A stretch of DNA of 64,000 nucleotides from Narthecium ossifragum (GCA_963920575.1 OY986975.1:1444650-1508649), one strand, 5' to 3'; shown: positions 38,706-52,461, counted from the stretch's first letter. Made by a program: numbers and translations. The notes: generated by a model from the letters alone, not told the origin.

Positions 38706-38889
38706 GATTTGGATCTCCAAAGCCCTAGCGCTCTCTCTCTCACTCGATCTCTAAAACCCTAGAGCTGTAGCCATCGCCGGTGACTCCGTCGCTACCGCCG
38801 CCAACTGGGAGCACTCTCGTGTCTCCGATTTCGCTTCTCTCTCTCTCTGTATCTCTCTCTGTTTCTTTTTTGATCGTGTTAGGCTTGGA

Positions 38890-41800
38890 ATGGCGGAAGG
38901 CAAGGCTGATCGCTTGGAGGATCTCGCGCTGTCGAAAGGTATGTGCTCAGGGCTCTCTAGTGCTTTGCTCGCGGTTTAGCTATCTTGTTTACTTTTTTAA
39001 CTTGCTGAATCGTTTTGGATGTCTATTACTTCTCTCAGTGAAAAAGATGTTTATTTGGGTTTATAGTTAGTTTTTCCGTCGAATGAGTCAGATACGAAGA
39101 GGCGTGAAGGTTGTATTCAGCGGATTATAAGCATTTATGCATTTCTTTAGTTCATTAATGCTGCTAATTTTTATGCATTTCTAGATTTAAATTTCCGAAC
39201 TCGGATGAATCTGGATTACTTGTTTAGTTTCGATTAATTTCTACTTATTTTGAGTCCCCATAAAATTTGGGTTTTAAGCTTGGCCAGTTTGCTGTTCAAC
39301 AAATATCTTTGATAGAATTTTGTCTACTTCAGAGTTACCTAAAGTTATTTGGAGTTAGGGTGTTTAACTAAGATTCAGTTGAGGCTGACTCATTTTTTGG
39401 ATTTGTTTTGCTGCCAAGGTCTATTTGATATTAAGTAGACTTTATCATTGAAATTCATCTGTTCAGTATCTGTAACAAGTAAATTTCCTTTTTTTCATGC
39501 AACGTGATATACTGCTTGTTTTCTTAGTATTACTCTTCTTCTCAAAGTCTTTGATGATTGTCTAATACTCTTTTTTCCTGCGAGTTGATGTGTTTGGGAG
39601 GAAATGGAGGGAAGAGTATTGTGGGTTTGATTGATGAATCGCAAGGTGCTTCAATTGATGCACCTTGTACATATTTTGTTGTTGCTATCTGGCATTTAGT
39701 TTTGTGTTTTTCTTGGATTTCCTTCTGTGTTTTCAGATTTTGTATAAAACATATGATTCTTAAGTGGTTGTGTTGTGCTCTTTTGTGATGCAAGAGTCTA
39801 AGACTCACGGTGGTAGGAAAATTCATGTCATGAGGCCTGACTAGAATAGCTTACTGTTTCACATGTATGAATGTTTGAAGATGCTTGGCTTCTGGGAGTA
39901 TAGGAGTTAGTTCTTAATAGATAGGTGTTTTGGTAACCAATTATCATGTAATTGCCTATGGTGGCCTCCAAGGCATATGGAGAGCGGATATTCACTTTTG
40001 CAGGCTAGAAGCTGCCTTGGTGCCTATCCTTTATCTGCCATAGCTGTTGCCATATGATTTTCCTTCTAACTTGGAACTTAATCCTTCATGTTTAAAAGGT
40101 AACAAATGCGATGAGAGAATGTTGAAAAACTTTTCACTGGTTCTTATTTCTGAAGCTCTAAGTTTAGAACCTTAGGTTCTGATTCTATATGTTAGAATTA
40201 ACTTAGCAAATGCCTTGAGTAACCCCAAGAGCCAGATATCCACCGAGCTCTTGTTAGACCATTATCTTTGGATGAAGCATATGTTTTGTGAATTTTTCAA
40301 GTGTCTCCACTTATTAACTGACTTGCTTTATATGCTGGAGATGCAGAGAATAGAATACCTAGAGTGATTTTGAATTTTAATTGGAGCTGATGTAAGTGCT
40401 TACCCAATGAACTACTAAATTTTTAAGAATTTGTTATTTTTTTTTCAAATGACTAGCTGCATTAGTGGTTTGGAATGGTTTTGATATTCACCTGATACGA
40501 TGGGATGTTGAAGTCATAGGATGTGGGAGTGTGGCTGTGCAGTTGGCCGGACTATGGTCGTTTTTTGCTCGTATTTCTCCGTTGAATGTGTCATTTATTA
40601 AAGTCTAGAAGATAAGCTGCAAGTTCTATTATACAATGATAAGACATGAGTTTATGACTTTATTGTTTGGTGTAGTTTTTAGGAATCCTTAGCAGTGTGT
40701 CTGCTTTGTGGATCTGCAACTTTAATAAGCTATACATTTATTACCTTCATAAAGATATCTTTGAGTTGCATTGCGTTTATGCTTTCATGTTCATTTACAT
40801 TCTTGAGTGCTGCAGACCAAATAACTTCCGAGAACAACATTCCTTTGTCTCCGCAATGGCTGATTGCAAAACCTGCGGAAGGAAAGGCATGCCTTCCTGC
40901 TGTATCTGGGGTATAATTTTTTGAACCTCTTAACAATTATATGCATTATTTTCCAATTGACTGCTTGTGCTTTAACTTGATGAGTTCATGATATAGTTTG
41001 CCATCACTAGAGCTTGTTTTTGACGCTCCTTTGCATGTGCGTGTTATCAAATTTCCATCCACTTAAAATGTATCTTGTATACATGGCTTGGTGATTTCCT
41101 GTCTTAGAAATTTTAAAGTTAGAATAATGTTCAGCTAGATTTTATGCACTTTGTTTTCTTTCCTATAACCTTCTTTGGGCTCTCTGAACTTTGAATGTTC
41201 GTTCTTCTTTACTTTTTGATTAGTTGCTAGTTCAGAAGTTTTTTAAAATAAATTGTTTGATATATTGGCTGTCCTATGGTTTTCTGTATGTAATGCCACT
41301 TTACATTCAGTTCGCAGAATAGAGCATCTGCATGAAGTTTATTGGTAATGCTTTCTTAGTTTATTGGTAGATGTGGATAAGATAAAGTTGTAGCGGTTTA
41401 TTTACTACTGCGTGTTCGTACAACGAATGATGTTGAAAGCTTTTTTTTTGTTATTTTTTCCCCTGTTAAGATAGTGCAATATATTTATTTTTCCTTCAGA
41501 AGTATAGGCATTGGTAGATTATCAATTTTGAGTTTTTTCCTTCAATTTTGCTGTTCTATTGTATAAGCTAGTTCAAATGTCAAATTATTAATGGCTCTCA
41601 TTTCCTCTATGTGAATAAATGTTCGTTACACGATGGAGGGCTTATATGATTATTGTGAAGTTTAGTTTAGGTTAGCTCGTAAATTTAGTTCATCATGCTT
41701 CGATAAGTTGGGTATATTCTGTAAAAGGGTTGTAATTGAAGCTCCCATCACATTGTACTGGGATCTTGCCACTTATATATATGTTTTTGACAGGAGATGC

Positions 41801-44800
41801 GCCTTACTCCTGGATCTCTGGATAAAAAGGAGTGGCGGAGGAATTTGCCTGATGTTGAAACTGGTCTCCGTTGGCGTGAAGACGAGAGGGAAACTGGATT
41901 GCTGGGTCGAAGAGAACGCAAAAAGGAAGGAGATCGAGAAACTGACCACTCTAAAAATGATCATCGTCTTGATATTGTTTCCTCGAGAGAAACTGTTGAT
42001 TCAAGGACTTTGCAATCAACTGATCGGTTGCATGAAATAGCAAGTCGAAATCTTGGACATGAAAATCGCCGAGACAGCAGATGGTCATCAAGATGGGGTC
42101 CAGAAGACAAAGATAGGGACTCCCGAAGTGAGAAAAGAATTGATTTTGACAAGGAGGATGCTTCCATTGAGAAACAACCTGCTGTCAACAGCAATCGTTT
42201 GTTACTGGAATCTGATACGCGTGATAAATGGAGGCCACGCCATCGTCTAGAGAATCAATCTGGTACATTTGCTGTCTTCCGTTCTGCTCCAGGGTTTGGG
42301 TTGGAGAAAGAACGTGTGGAGGGTTCAAATTTCGGGTTTGCTCGTGGAAGGGGTAGAGGTTTGCCATCTGGTTGTTCTTCTCCTCATCCTATTGCTATAG
42401 GTGCTACACCTGTCGGTAACGGTGAAGATATGCACAATGGTTCTGCTATATCTGCAGATGCATATCGTTATCCAAGGGGAAAGCTTCTTGATGTTTATAG
42501 GAAGCATAAACTGGTTTCATCTTTTGATTCTACGCCTGAGGGCTTCAGAGAAGTTCCTTGTATGACACTATCGGGCAGCATGGAGCCGTTTGCATTTGTG
42601 ATGCCTACTGCAGAGGAAGAGGTGATCTTAGTTAATTAAGTTTTTGAGATATCCTATGAATTTCTTATTTTATCTGCTCTAAGGCTTTGACTTTGAATTT
42701 TTAAGATTCTTTTCTTGGCAATATTCTTTTTTGTTACTATTTAGGCATTCCCATATCATCAAAACCAAAAACATAATAGTCTTGCAGTAAGAAAGCTTGC
42801 ATAAAAAACTTAGAAACCTACAGTTATTACTGAACAATCAATATAGAGCACACAATGGTAGGCGTAGCTGTTATGGAGGAAAGATTATGATTGAATTTCT
42901 TTAATGGAAATTTTCAAAATAAGCCTTACATGATGAAGGAAGAGTAGCTGCTGTCCCTTGTATAATGGAACACTAAATTCTAGCTTTTCTTACAACAAAG
43001 TTCAATTCTTTGTGAGCCTAGATTGGAAGGAATTGAACCATCAAATAGGTTAGGAAAACTGGATTGTATCATGTAGATTTGTGTAAGCAGTTGTGGGCCT
43101 TGGTGATGCTCTTCTTTTAAAATCTTTGTATATTGATAGCTCTATGGCATATGAAGGAGAAATCTAGTGGTAATTGCGGATTACTCTTACCAATACGCAT
43201 GGTTCTTTGGTCAAAAAATTGTTTGGCTTTCATCTCCATTGCTAAGTTGACAAATCCCTAGATTATGTTCCGACATTAGCTAATAAGTTATGCTACACTG
43301 CTACCTACATTATTCATAGGCATTAGTATATCTGCTTCGACTTGACAAATTGCTGACTCAAGTTCAAGTTCATAATGGTGTTCTGCAATGTGATTTCTTC
43401 TTGCTTTCAAAGTCCGTGTTTCAGCCTGGGGAAGTCGAGGTTGAAGAAAGGAAATTGAAGTGAATTTGGTTCAAAAGGAGCCTTCTAGTTAGGTTATGAT
43501 ATAAACTTTTATATTGGAAATTAGGATGGATGAGTTGAATGCCTCATTTATACGAAACGAATAAGCCCATCAGTTTTTAGTGAAATCTAGTTGAATCAAT
43601 ATGAAAGTAAACTGGATATGCTTTCTATCTTGATCATTGGTTTAGAAGAATCCTCCAATCATACTAATCGTAGACCGCAAAATTTATTTAGAACATTAGC
43701 AAATGAGACATAATTCCTTACTTTATCTTGAATTCGGTTCGATTGGTTGAAGTACTGACCAAACGGATTGGACTGGATGGATACATTTCATGGTGTGGTT
43801 TGGTCTTGGAAACATAGATCCAAGCAAGACTGTCTCTTGTTTTAAGTAGTTCATGCTATTATTTCTTTGCCAGGAGTTGTTCTATAAAAGAGAAGCAGGC
43901 AATAAGCTCTAGTTCTGGGAACTTGTAGTTATTTGGAAACAGGTGATGTGAGAAGTGAGTACACTTTATGTTGTTTTGTTGAGAGGGTTGAGAGTGGTGT
44001 GGGGGATTCAGGCAAGAATTGTGGAGAGTGAAAAGTAGAGTACCCCTTTGTGTTTTTTGGAGAGTGATTGAAGAATGAAGATACTAATTAGGCCTCGGAA
44101 ATCCTAATTCAGAGACCTAGGCTTGCTTCAATCATTTAAGTGGAGGAAAATGACCACTTTCTCGGAGATGAGCCCACTTTCACTAGCAAACCATGCCCAA
44201 AGTGAAACAATTTGGTAGAAGTATGCAAGGGGATGGTGGATTTGGGTTGTGCCAGGACATCTCTTTGAAGCATTGTGCTTGTGCATGTTCTTATTGCGGA
44301 TAGAGTCTTTACAAGGAGGATTATGACATTTGTAATTTGTTTTCCAATTATTATGCTTTATAGATAAGGATTGGTGAAAGTTTACACTTGTAAGGCGAAT
44401 TTCTTTTTCTTAACAAAGTCATATACAGAGTACAGATCTTCCTCGCACTAGTTTCACGCTGAGTGTTTAAAGTTGATTTACATTATTGGGATGTGGAAAT
44501 GAATCTCTGTTTCTCATTTAAGTTACTCAATGCAATGTGACTGGCTACTGGCAGGCTCTTCTAGGAGACATATTCAAGGGGAGGGTTACCAGCAGTGAAG
44601 CGTGTTATAACTCAAGTAGGATGACAAGAGTAATTGATAGTGAAATGGGTAAGCATTATTTTGTTCTATATGATGTAGTTGTGGTTAGTGGTAATGAAAC
44701 GATTGCTTAATTGCTCCAGTTGCAGATGCTGGAGACATGACCTTGTTTAAGAACAGACATAGCACTCTCTCCAGCGTATCCACTGAAGAAAGATCCCTTA

Positions 44801-46535
44801 CCAACTCTGCAGGTAATGCTGCTTCTCTGGGAGTGGGCATGAGCCGAGTGATGCTCTCTCATGTCATTTGGCCCTTGATTTGCAACGTTCTTCTCTGTGT
44901 CTTTTGAGCTGTGATTTTACATGGACACTGAATTTGGTGGTTCTCTTTCTATGCAGAAAGGGATTCTGAATCTGTGGAGGCCACTGCTTTGATTGATGGG
45001 AAGGATATTGGTCTTTTGAATCAAAAGGCTTCCGAGAATGACGCCCTCTGCAGTACTGCTGTGCAAGTGAGCTCTTCTGATTCTTCTGTAGAAGAAGTTG
45101 GTGAAACAACAGTAGTAAATAGTGATGGACATGTGGAAATTACAGAGCTCAGGAAGAATGCAAAGAACAGGGAAGGCATAAATCCATCTGCTTCTAATAA
45201 TCTTTGCAACAAGCCACCTGATGATGCAGATTTGCCATCTGAAATATCATTCACCCAGGATGTTTCAGATTCCAGTGGCATGTTTGTTGATAGAAAAGCT
45301 GTGCACCAATTATTCGAAACTTGTACTTCCCCTAAGAAGTTGAGCTTGTTATACCGCGACCCACAAGGGGAGATTCAAGGGCCATTTTTAGGTGTGGATA
45401 TCATTTCTTGGTTTGACCAAGGTTTTTTCGATACAGATTTACCTGTATGTTTGTCAGATGCTCTGGAGGGCACTCCTTTTCGGCCACTTGGAGAAATAAT
45501 GCCACATTTAAATCTGAGTTCTGGCTCCATCCAGTTAAATCTGGATGATGGAGTACCTGGATCTTTTGATGCCACTGGAAACTGCCTTGATATAACTGTT
45601 CGTGCTAGTGATGTTGCTACTTCTGTTTCCTTAAATGACCAGTTATTGGATGGCCATTTGGATCATGAGATTCAGGCTGCATTTTCCCAATATGATTTTG
45701 TTGATCCGCCTTATGATAGGATGCTGCTTTCCAAGTTGGAAACTCCAGCAAGCATTGCTGGTGGTTTACTTGAAGCTTCTTCTGAGCAGGATGTCGAAGG
45801 TTAGTTTGCTTCCTACCGTTTCCTGCTATTCTTGTCTAGTCTTTGACAGCATATTTTCCTGATTATAATTTCATTGTTCTGCAGAAGTGTTGAATACTGG
45901 AAGGTCTCTGAGTAGCAGCAATAATCTGTTGGGAAAGTTTAGCAATAGTGCTCATGACCTGTTCCGGGGTGTTAATGGTCAACTTCATCCCACAAACCAA
46001 GTGGGAGAGTTCGAGATGCCAAATGAGGGGGTTTCAGAGAATTACATGCATCCTTTTGGAGTTCTTTTATCTGAGCTAGAAGGAACTCATTCAAAACATC
46101 CCCTAGCTTCAAATTTACCTAGCATTTATAAGCAGAGCAGTGTCGCAAATCCTATGGTGCGAGGGAACGAGTTGCTTGGCTTTACAGATGATGGAGATGC
46201 ATGGCCAGGTAGCTACAAAGGAAATGTTTTATCAAATGTAACTCAGGGCTCTACGAATGGCAATCACTTGACACATTTGGAGAGAGAAGCCAAGAATTTC
46301 AGTTTGGAAGAACAACTACTGTCTCAACAGCTCCAGCAGCAACTTTTACCTACTTCTCGTCATAACTCACTTTTGCCTGGGTCTTTCCTAGACAGGACGC
46401 ATGGTTCTGTGCGCCGCCAACAATCCATAAGTCCGTCTATGCCAGATGCGGATGATATTTTACTGCAGTTTCAGCAGCAACAACATCTTCTGCAGTTTCA
46501 GAGGCAACAACAACTGCAACAACAACAACAACTGC

Positions 46536-46570
<35 letters not shown>

Positions 46571-49500
46571 ACTCATCATCGTCGTCTGCAACTGCTGCAG
46601 GAGCATCTTCAGAATCAGCAGCAACAGCAGCTGCTTCTTGAGCAGCTTCGCCGTCAACAATTGCATGACCATTTGTATGGAGCTTCACATGGTGAGTCTC
46701 TCCAAGGGAACACTATGCGCGATCAATATGCATTTAGGCAGCACCTCTTGGATGAACAACAATCTCAGAATCTTCATCGGCTTCCAAATCTGTCTGTAGA
46801 TCACCCCATCCGAGCCAAGTTTGCGGAATACAATCCTCAAGATCATTACAATGATGTCTTGCATGCCCTGGCCCATAAGCATCAGCAGATGCTTCCTTCA
46901 GAACAAGAAATTCTTTTAGTTCATCAGCAGGAGCAGCTCCAAGTGAGACAGTTTCCTCTTTTCTCTAGGCAGCAACCAGACATTGAGGAGGAGAGACTTG
47001 TGAGTGGTGTCTGGCCTGGTGACGAGTTTGGTCACTTCAATACGCAAGCGGCTAGTCAACTTCAGAGACATTCCCCTCGAGTTCGTGAACTGGATTTTCA
47101 CCAGCCTTCACGGGGTCCACCTTTTCAGCATCCTGGTTTTTTCGATCGAAATGTTGTAGTGGATGATCAAATCAGACGAGGGCTACATGAACCAAACTCA
47201 CAACCTTTTGAGAGGTCGCGTTCTAAAAATGCAGCTATTCCTCAGTCAGATGTGGACCTTATAAATGTTCTAGCACGTCTTCAGGGACAAGATGTGAATG
47301 ACCAGCATGGCCAGATGCATTTTCCCAGTCATATAAGTCCTTCTGATTTCCGTTCTCAGCAACATCAGATTTCTACCCAACTCACTGATTCCAATGGGCT
47401 GCAATCAGATAGTATTATAGGATTACAGTTAAAGCAGCTGCATCTTGAGGCTGAACGTATGAAGAGAAACATGAATCTTCAATCTCCACGGTCATTACAA
47501 AAGGTCGATGTTGCTCGTACATCATCCCATGATATGAGGGAATTATCTTCGCTAGTTTCTCAGCCTATGTTTGGTCATCATTCATTTGACCATGTTGTAG
47601 ATAACATTGGCGTTGATAATTCCATGACAAGATATTCTGATCTTTATAATGGAGGTCCTGCAATGCATGAGAGATTGGTCAAAGTGGATATAGAAAGAGA
47701 AGCCAATGGCGATGGATTCGTCGGCAGACTAGGTTCTCAATTTAGTTCTGAACCAATGATGGACTCGAAGCAATACTTTAGAGAAGTGGCTGAGATTGAA
47801 AAGGAGCTTCTTGCAGGTTCTACTGGTGTTAATCCAACAAGAGAGAGAGTGTACTTTTCTGACGCGAAGGATGTAAACAGTGTCAGGAAAAGTAGTTCTC
47901 AACGGAATTTTAGTAGTGGATCATCTTTAAAAACTTTGGAAGGTTGTGTTGAACGAGCTGGAGGCATTTTGTTAGATAATGGAGAGCTGGAATGTAACAC
48001 ACCCATCAGGCATTCTTCATTTGGAAGCGTTGGTAATTCCTTTTGTGCCTATGCTTGTGGGAGCTATCATGATTATGTAATTGCATGGTTTATGACTTTC
48101 GGTATTGTGCAGGTGGCACTGCAAGCTTTTCCAGTTATGGAATGAGAGTTGATAATGGTTATGAGCCTGAAGTGGTTAATAATAGGTGAGATCTGCTTAA
48201 TAGTATGATCAATTTTGTTAGTCTGTTCGAAGAATTGTTTACCCTTGTGTGTGTTGCATTTGAGCTCCAGTAACAAGGGGAAGTGATTCCTTAATTCACT
48301 ACTTGTGCATGTCTACTCCGTTTTTGGCTCTTACCTGAAGCATTTATGTACTTATATTGTGGTGTTAACATTTTGGGGGAAGTTGGCTATGGAGTGATAG
48401 CCTTGTCTCGAAGTTTGAGTTCTCGCATACACTGGATTGTTTGGAGGACGTATTTTTGCATTAATTCACTTCTGATTTATGCATCTATTTCTGACTGAAG
48501 AAAAAGGATATTGTCCTTGGGGCATTTTTGTATATTTTGCGCTTTTCATATTTGTACTTGAAAGTTTTCTGATTGAGAGCTGTGATTCATGAGAATCTCT
48601 TCAGTGAGTCAGTGACAGGTTAGACTGGATGGAATATGGAACGATTAGTCCAACTTAGTAATCTGGCCTGTGGGGACCAGGGAAAAGGTAGACGGCAAGG
48701 ATGAGAGAACACTTCTTATACTGAATAGAACCTCTCGTTCAGAGACAAATGTCTGGCTAATGACGATGCTTGTGCAGATTGTTTCAATATTCATTACCAA
48801 TTGGAGAGGTCCTTCTGACGTTGTCTCCCAAGTTCTTCATCTTGGGATAGGACCAAGATTATCGATCTAGTGAATTTGTCGACTGCAGGATCAATTCTAT
48901 TGTGCTCAACAAGCTGAACAACCTGTACTAGAGGCACATAATTATGTATAATGAATGCATCATCTGCAGAGGGATATAAAAACTAATTAAAATGAGAGAT
49001 TGAACCGAGCTTATCCTGTTGTATGAGAGTGATGTCACAGACTAAGATGTTTCCTATGACAATGTAAATGGGTTTTGATATAGTTTGGATTCTAGTGGTG
49101 CGTGTATGGTACTACAATGAATTTGGATTAATTCATTGTATGTTTAGGTCTTCTAATTGGTTTTAATCTTTCTTGTTGTAATCTGATGCATTGTTTTCGT
49201 AATTTTTTAATTTTCCTTTCCTGAATTATATATGCAGTCTTCATTTCAGAGCAGCCTGTATCTACCATCTTATTGTGATTGGTGGTGTAATTATTTTGCA
49301 GACAAAGTGCTATGTTAAGTCGTGTTTATGCTGAACCAAGGTTCTGCTCTTCTCATCATGCTCTTTCTTATGCAGGATTTTTGGAATGCCTGCTGAAGGG
49401 GCTCATATGTCAAAGCGCATGCAAGACTTGCTTGTTTCACCAACACAGGGAGACTCATCGGTTCTATTCCATGCCACATCCATGAGAGAGAAGAATCTCT

Positions 49501-50304
49501 CTGGTGCTAGTGCTTCTGAAGGTATGACCATTCTTGTCACCATCTATTATCATCTTGAGCTAAAATGAGTCCTCTCTTTTTCTATATGCTTTTATTTTCA
49601 TAGTATAAAGTCTCAAATAGATCTCTTTATCTATTCTACCTCTACTTTATGAAAGGTGCATGTTTCTTATTCTGATCTTTGGCAATGTGAACCGTAACCT
49701 GTTTGATTAACACTTGATCATCATGGTAGCCATCAAGATATTTCCAGCACTAATCTCATTGTTCTTTTTTTTTTTTTTAATTTCTCACCCTTTTTTTTGG
49801 TCTGCTACTGTGAGTCCATTAAATCACACTGTTCGCGTTAAAAATTCCCACTTTGCCTCGATCTCATGCTTCACTGTTTGTAAATTGACCCCATAATTAT
49901 AATATTCGATTCGCAAAAAGAGCCAAACATGAAAATTTCTGTCTTTTCCCCTGCCTGTCTGTGTTAATACAGTTGGACGGTTTGAGCCTAGAGGTGGAAT
50001 CTGGGCAGCGCAGGTGGAAACCCCAGCCTCAAGTAAGGAGATGAGATTTGCCCCAACATTTTCAAGTGGCGAAGTAGATTCACAAGAGGCTTCATTCATT
50101 GAGATGCTTAAGAGTAACAAGAAGACTCATGTGCCTGGATCCGGCCATCCTAGTGGGGATTTAGACTCACTTGATAATGGCCCAGGTTCCAAGAGCAACA
50201 AGAAGAAAGGAAAGAAAGGGAGGCAGATTGATCCTTCTCTTCTTGGGTTTAAAGTCCACAGCAACCGCATCATGATGGGCGAGATCCATCGGCCCCATAA
50301 TTGA
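38890..50304 (+). CDS. GYF domain-containing protein (plant GIGYF-like; PSIG1/EXA1 family)
   Basis: Ten coding exons in frame give 1564 residues: 38890-38938, 40816-40910, 41794-42621, 44555-44648, 44726-44812, 44957-45799, 45885-48032, 48113-48185, 49376-49521, 49973-50304. GYF domains bind proline-rich ligands; plant members act in translational control and immunity, and the EXA1 relative is a host factor for potexviruses. Visible parts: [13 protein letters not shown] near residue 23; an Arg/Asp/Glu-rich stretch with [13 protein letters not shown]; a canonical eIF4E-binding YXXXXLPhi motif in [10 protein letters not shown] at 274-283; the GYF core [19 protein letters not shown] and SWFDQGFF at about 512-550, where Phe replaces the Tyr of G-Y-F; a Gln-rich region at about 850-915; and the conserved tail [14 protein letters not shown]. 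Similarity appears greatest to the Arabidopsis At1g24300/At1g27430 type. Translational function is inferred. Confidence 0.93.
46503..46569 (+). repeat. CAA trinucleotide repeat encoding poly-Gln in the GYF protein
   Basis: A nearly pure CAA run, broken by two CTG (Leu) codons, encodes Gln blocks of 3, 5 and 12. It is flanked by more mixed CAG/CAA Gln codons up to 46640. The repeat is in frame and should be length-polymorphic. Poly-Gln next to coiled-coil-like Leu/Gln sequence is typical of condensate-forming RNA regulators. Confidence 0.9.
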
Positions 50305-50960
50305 GGTGGTGTCTCGTCCCGTACCATCTTTTATTGTACAATTCCATGTAAAATTACTAGTGCGAGAAAAGTAGATTACCTTTTGTTCTTCTTTTTTTTT
50401 TTTAAATACCGGAAGCAGATGTACAGCGGGCTGAGTTTGGGGATTTTTGATGGTCCCTCGTGAGCGATACGACGACATCGATTATGATTCTTTTGTATAG
50501 GCAAAGGGAGCATAAGATTTCAGGCATTCTGTTTTAGGTATTTTCTTGTTTAATGTTGCCAGATCTCCAGCTGAAAGATGTAAAAACTTACCTTCATATT
50601 ATTTGGAGAATACAAGTTGCATTGTTGTTGAAGAAGTTTGAAGCATGTATATGATTGGAAAAGGTGACTTCTTCTTTCTAAAAGTTTACATATATTGCTT
50701 GTGTGATTCTTTCATTTTTGAATATATGATCATCTTCTCCGTAGGAGATGTTGTGGGTTTGGTACCTAACGAAGGATCATTGCCTCGACTTGGGTTTTTT
50801 GGTTTTGTTATTAAAGGTAGGGTGAATTCTAGTAAATGTCAGTATGGAAGGACATTTGGTTCCTTACCCTTTTACTGGATAATTTGCTTATGTGTATTTT
50901 TCTTATGGTAATTTTAGGATTTTTATTAAATGTACTTTTTTCAGAACTATATAAATTTTT
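50305..50960. other. GYF gene 3' UTR and downstream DNA
   Basis: Probable 3' UTR, T-rich, with a T11 run at about 50393-50403. No further gene is supported. Confidence 0.5.
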
Positions 50961-51620
50961 ATTTACCAAGTCAACACATCACAAAAAAATAAAACTGAAA
51001 GCTCTAAGAAACTCATGAATTTTGGCTATTTTGCTTCCAACATGTTTATTTTTAAGTGAATAGTTGAGTTTTTAATCTTATTTTAATATTATTATATTTT
51101 ACCATTATCTTTACACATATCAACCAGCAGCGTCACGTTACTGGCAGAAACTTGTACTCATGATCTCTTTAGAATGGGTGGCTACATGCCACTCTCGGCA
51201 ACTTTTCCACACGTAAGATAAGACGACAGCTGGCAGAAACTTGTACTCATGATCTCTTTAGAATGGGTGGCTACATGCCACTCTCGGCAACTTTCCCACA
51301 CGTAAGATAAGACGACAGCGCATTCTCGGGCAAGATCTCTCGAATCCTTTTCACTAATTCTCAGAAGTAATTGCAAGATTTTGTTCAAATCTTCGGTTTC
51401 CATGAAAAAGCTTATAAAACCATGTGTGCTTGCAGGAAACCTCTCAAGACAACCCTGAACAATTCTACCTCAGAAAACCACCAAGACAGAGTTCAGTTTC
51501 CGGTACGCTGGAGGAATTCCTCCGCTGAAGGATGAGCCTTCAAACGTCGACTTGTCTCGTTCCATCCACACCTAAGCTTGGTCTTCGCCATCTCCGGCGG
51601 TGTGTCCCCGGAGGAACTCC
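50960..51620. repeat. Duplicated segment, copy 1 (partner at 53338-53900)
   Basis: This segment aligns over most of its length with 53338-53900 in the same orientation. Shared words include AATAAAACTGAAAG, ACATGTTTATTTTTA, CATTCTCGGG, AGTAATTGCAAGATT, GTTCAGTTTCCGGTAC and CACCTAAGCTTG. The copies are clearly diverged. They flank about 1.7 kb containing a truncated Copia element. They could be a tandem duplication or old LTRs of another element; no element termini were recognised. Confidence 0.65.
51141..51318. repeat. Two tandem copies of an 89-bp unit
   Basis: Unit 51141-51229 is followed directly by 51230-51318. The copies differ by a single T/C change (TTTTCC versus TTTCCC). High identity shows a recent duplication. 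Copy 2 of the larger segment (53.5 kb) has only one diverged unit, so the doubling happened after the segments split. Confidence 0.92.
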
Positions 51621-51891
51621 TATAAGTGCATCTTTAGGTGAATTCTTCCACTACTTCTGGCAGCTCAGCATGATAACTGCTCAGATAGAGATCCTCATGT
51701 CAGCCCCGACGTATCTTAGGATTTTCATCCGCGCATGTCCCCTGGAGACCTCAACAACAGGATAAGCTTGCAGTTTCGCCGGCGCCGGAGTCAAGATCCT
51801 CAGACATGCCTCCATGCACGTACCTCAAAATTTCTTGAGGGCAGCATGACTCAAACTTGCCAAAGGGCTAGTGTAATGGATTGTTCTCAAG

Positions 51892-52024
51892 GTGTTGCTG
51901 CGTTTGCTCGAGATTTTAAAGCTGTTTGTGATCAGCTATCCGTCATCGGTGTCGGGCACAACACAACTGATGGCGAATAGCTGATCACAAACAGCTTTAA
52001 AATCTCGAGCAAACGCAGCAACAC
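51892..52024. repeat. Perfect 48-bp inverted repeat with 37-nt loop
   Basis: The left arm 51892-51939 is the exact reverse complement of 51977-52024; the loop is 51940-51976. Both arms encode the same Copia gag peptide (VAAFARDFKAVCDQL), the left arm on the plus strand and the right arm on the minus strand. It therefore arose by inverted duplication at the broken end of the gag fragment at 52025-52430. A transcript through it would form a long perfect hairpin. Confidence 0.95.
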
Positions 52025-52430
52025 GTCGAGAACCCCGTTGCATCAACTGAAGCTCATCCCGCAACTGAAGCTCGCGAGTCTTTGATGACTAAGCAAAAGC
52101 TTTTTCCAAGGCGACCCAAGCATCGCGAGAGGTCTTCAGTCTGATGACCTCTCCCATCGCTTCGGATGTCAAAGAGGAATGAAGAAGACTGAGGATTCCA
52201 CGATCAGTCGAAAACCAGGTGGTGTAGTCAGGGTTAGGCATCTCCTTATCGTCCTGTAGAATGGTGGCAGCCGGAGCCAATGTCGAACCATCAACAAAAC
52301 CAAGGAGCCCTTGTCCTGACAGCAAAGTCTCCATTTGCTCACGCCAGTACAAGTAAGTTGTCGCATTGAGCTTGAAATTCACCATATGAATTAGAGTATT
52401 GAGCGAAAGAGAGGAAGTGGGTGCAGCCAT
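52025..52430 (-). pseudogene. Copia-type gag fragment
   Basis: Minus-strand ATG at 52430 opens MAAPTSSLSLNTLIHMVNFK and then YLYWREQMETLLSGQGLLGF, characteristic of the N-terminal gag region of plant Ty1/Copia elements. An in-frame TAG at 52089-52091 interrupts it, and family-like sequence continues (LQLRDELQLMQRGSRR) into the right arm of the inverted repeat, where the element is broken. No protease, integrase or RT follows. It is a dead fragment. Confidence 0.85.
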
Positions 52431-52461
52431 GATGGATCGAGAACGCCGATGAGCCGGAGCT

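Noticed and set aside
46437..46799. Val-, Leu- or Asn-rich ORFs on both strands
   Set aside because: Out-of-frame readings of the CAA repeat in the GYF gene.
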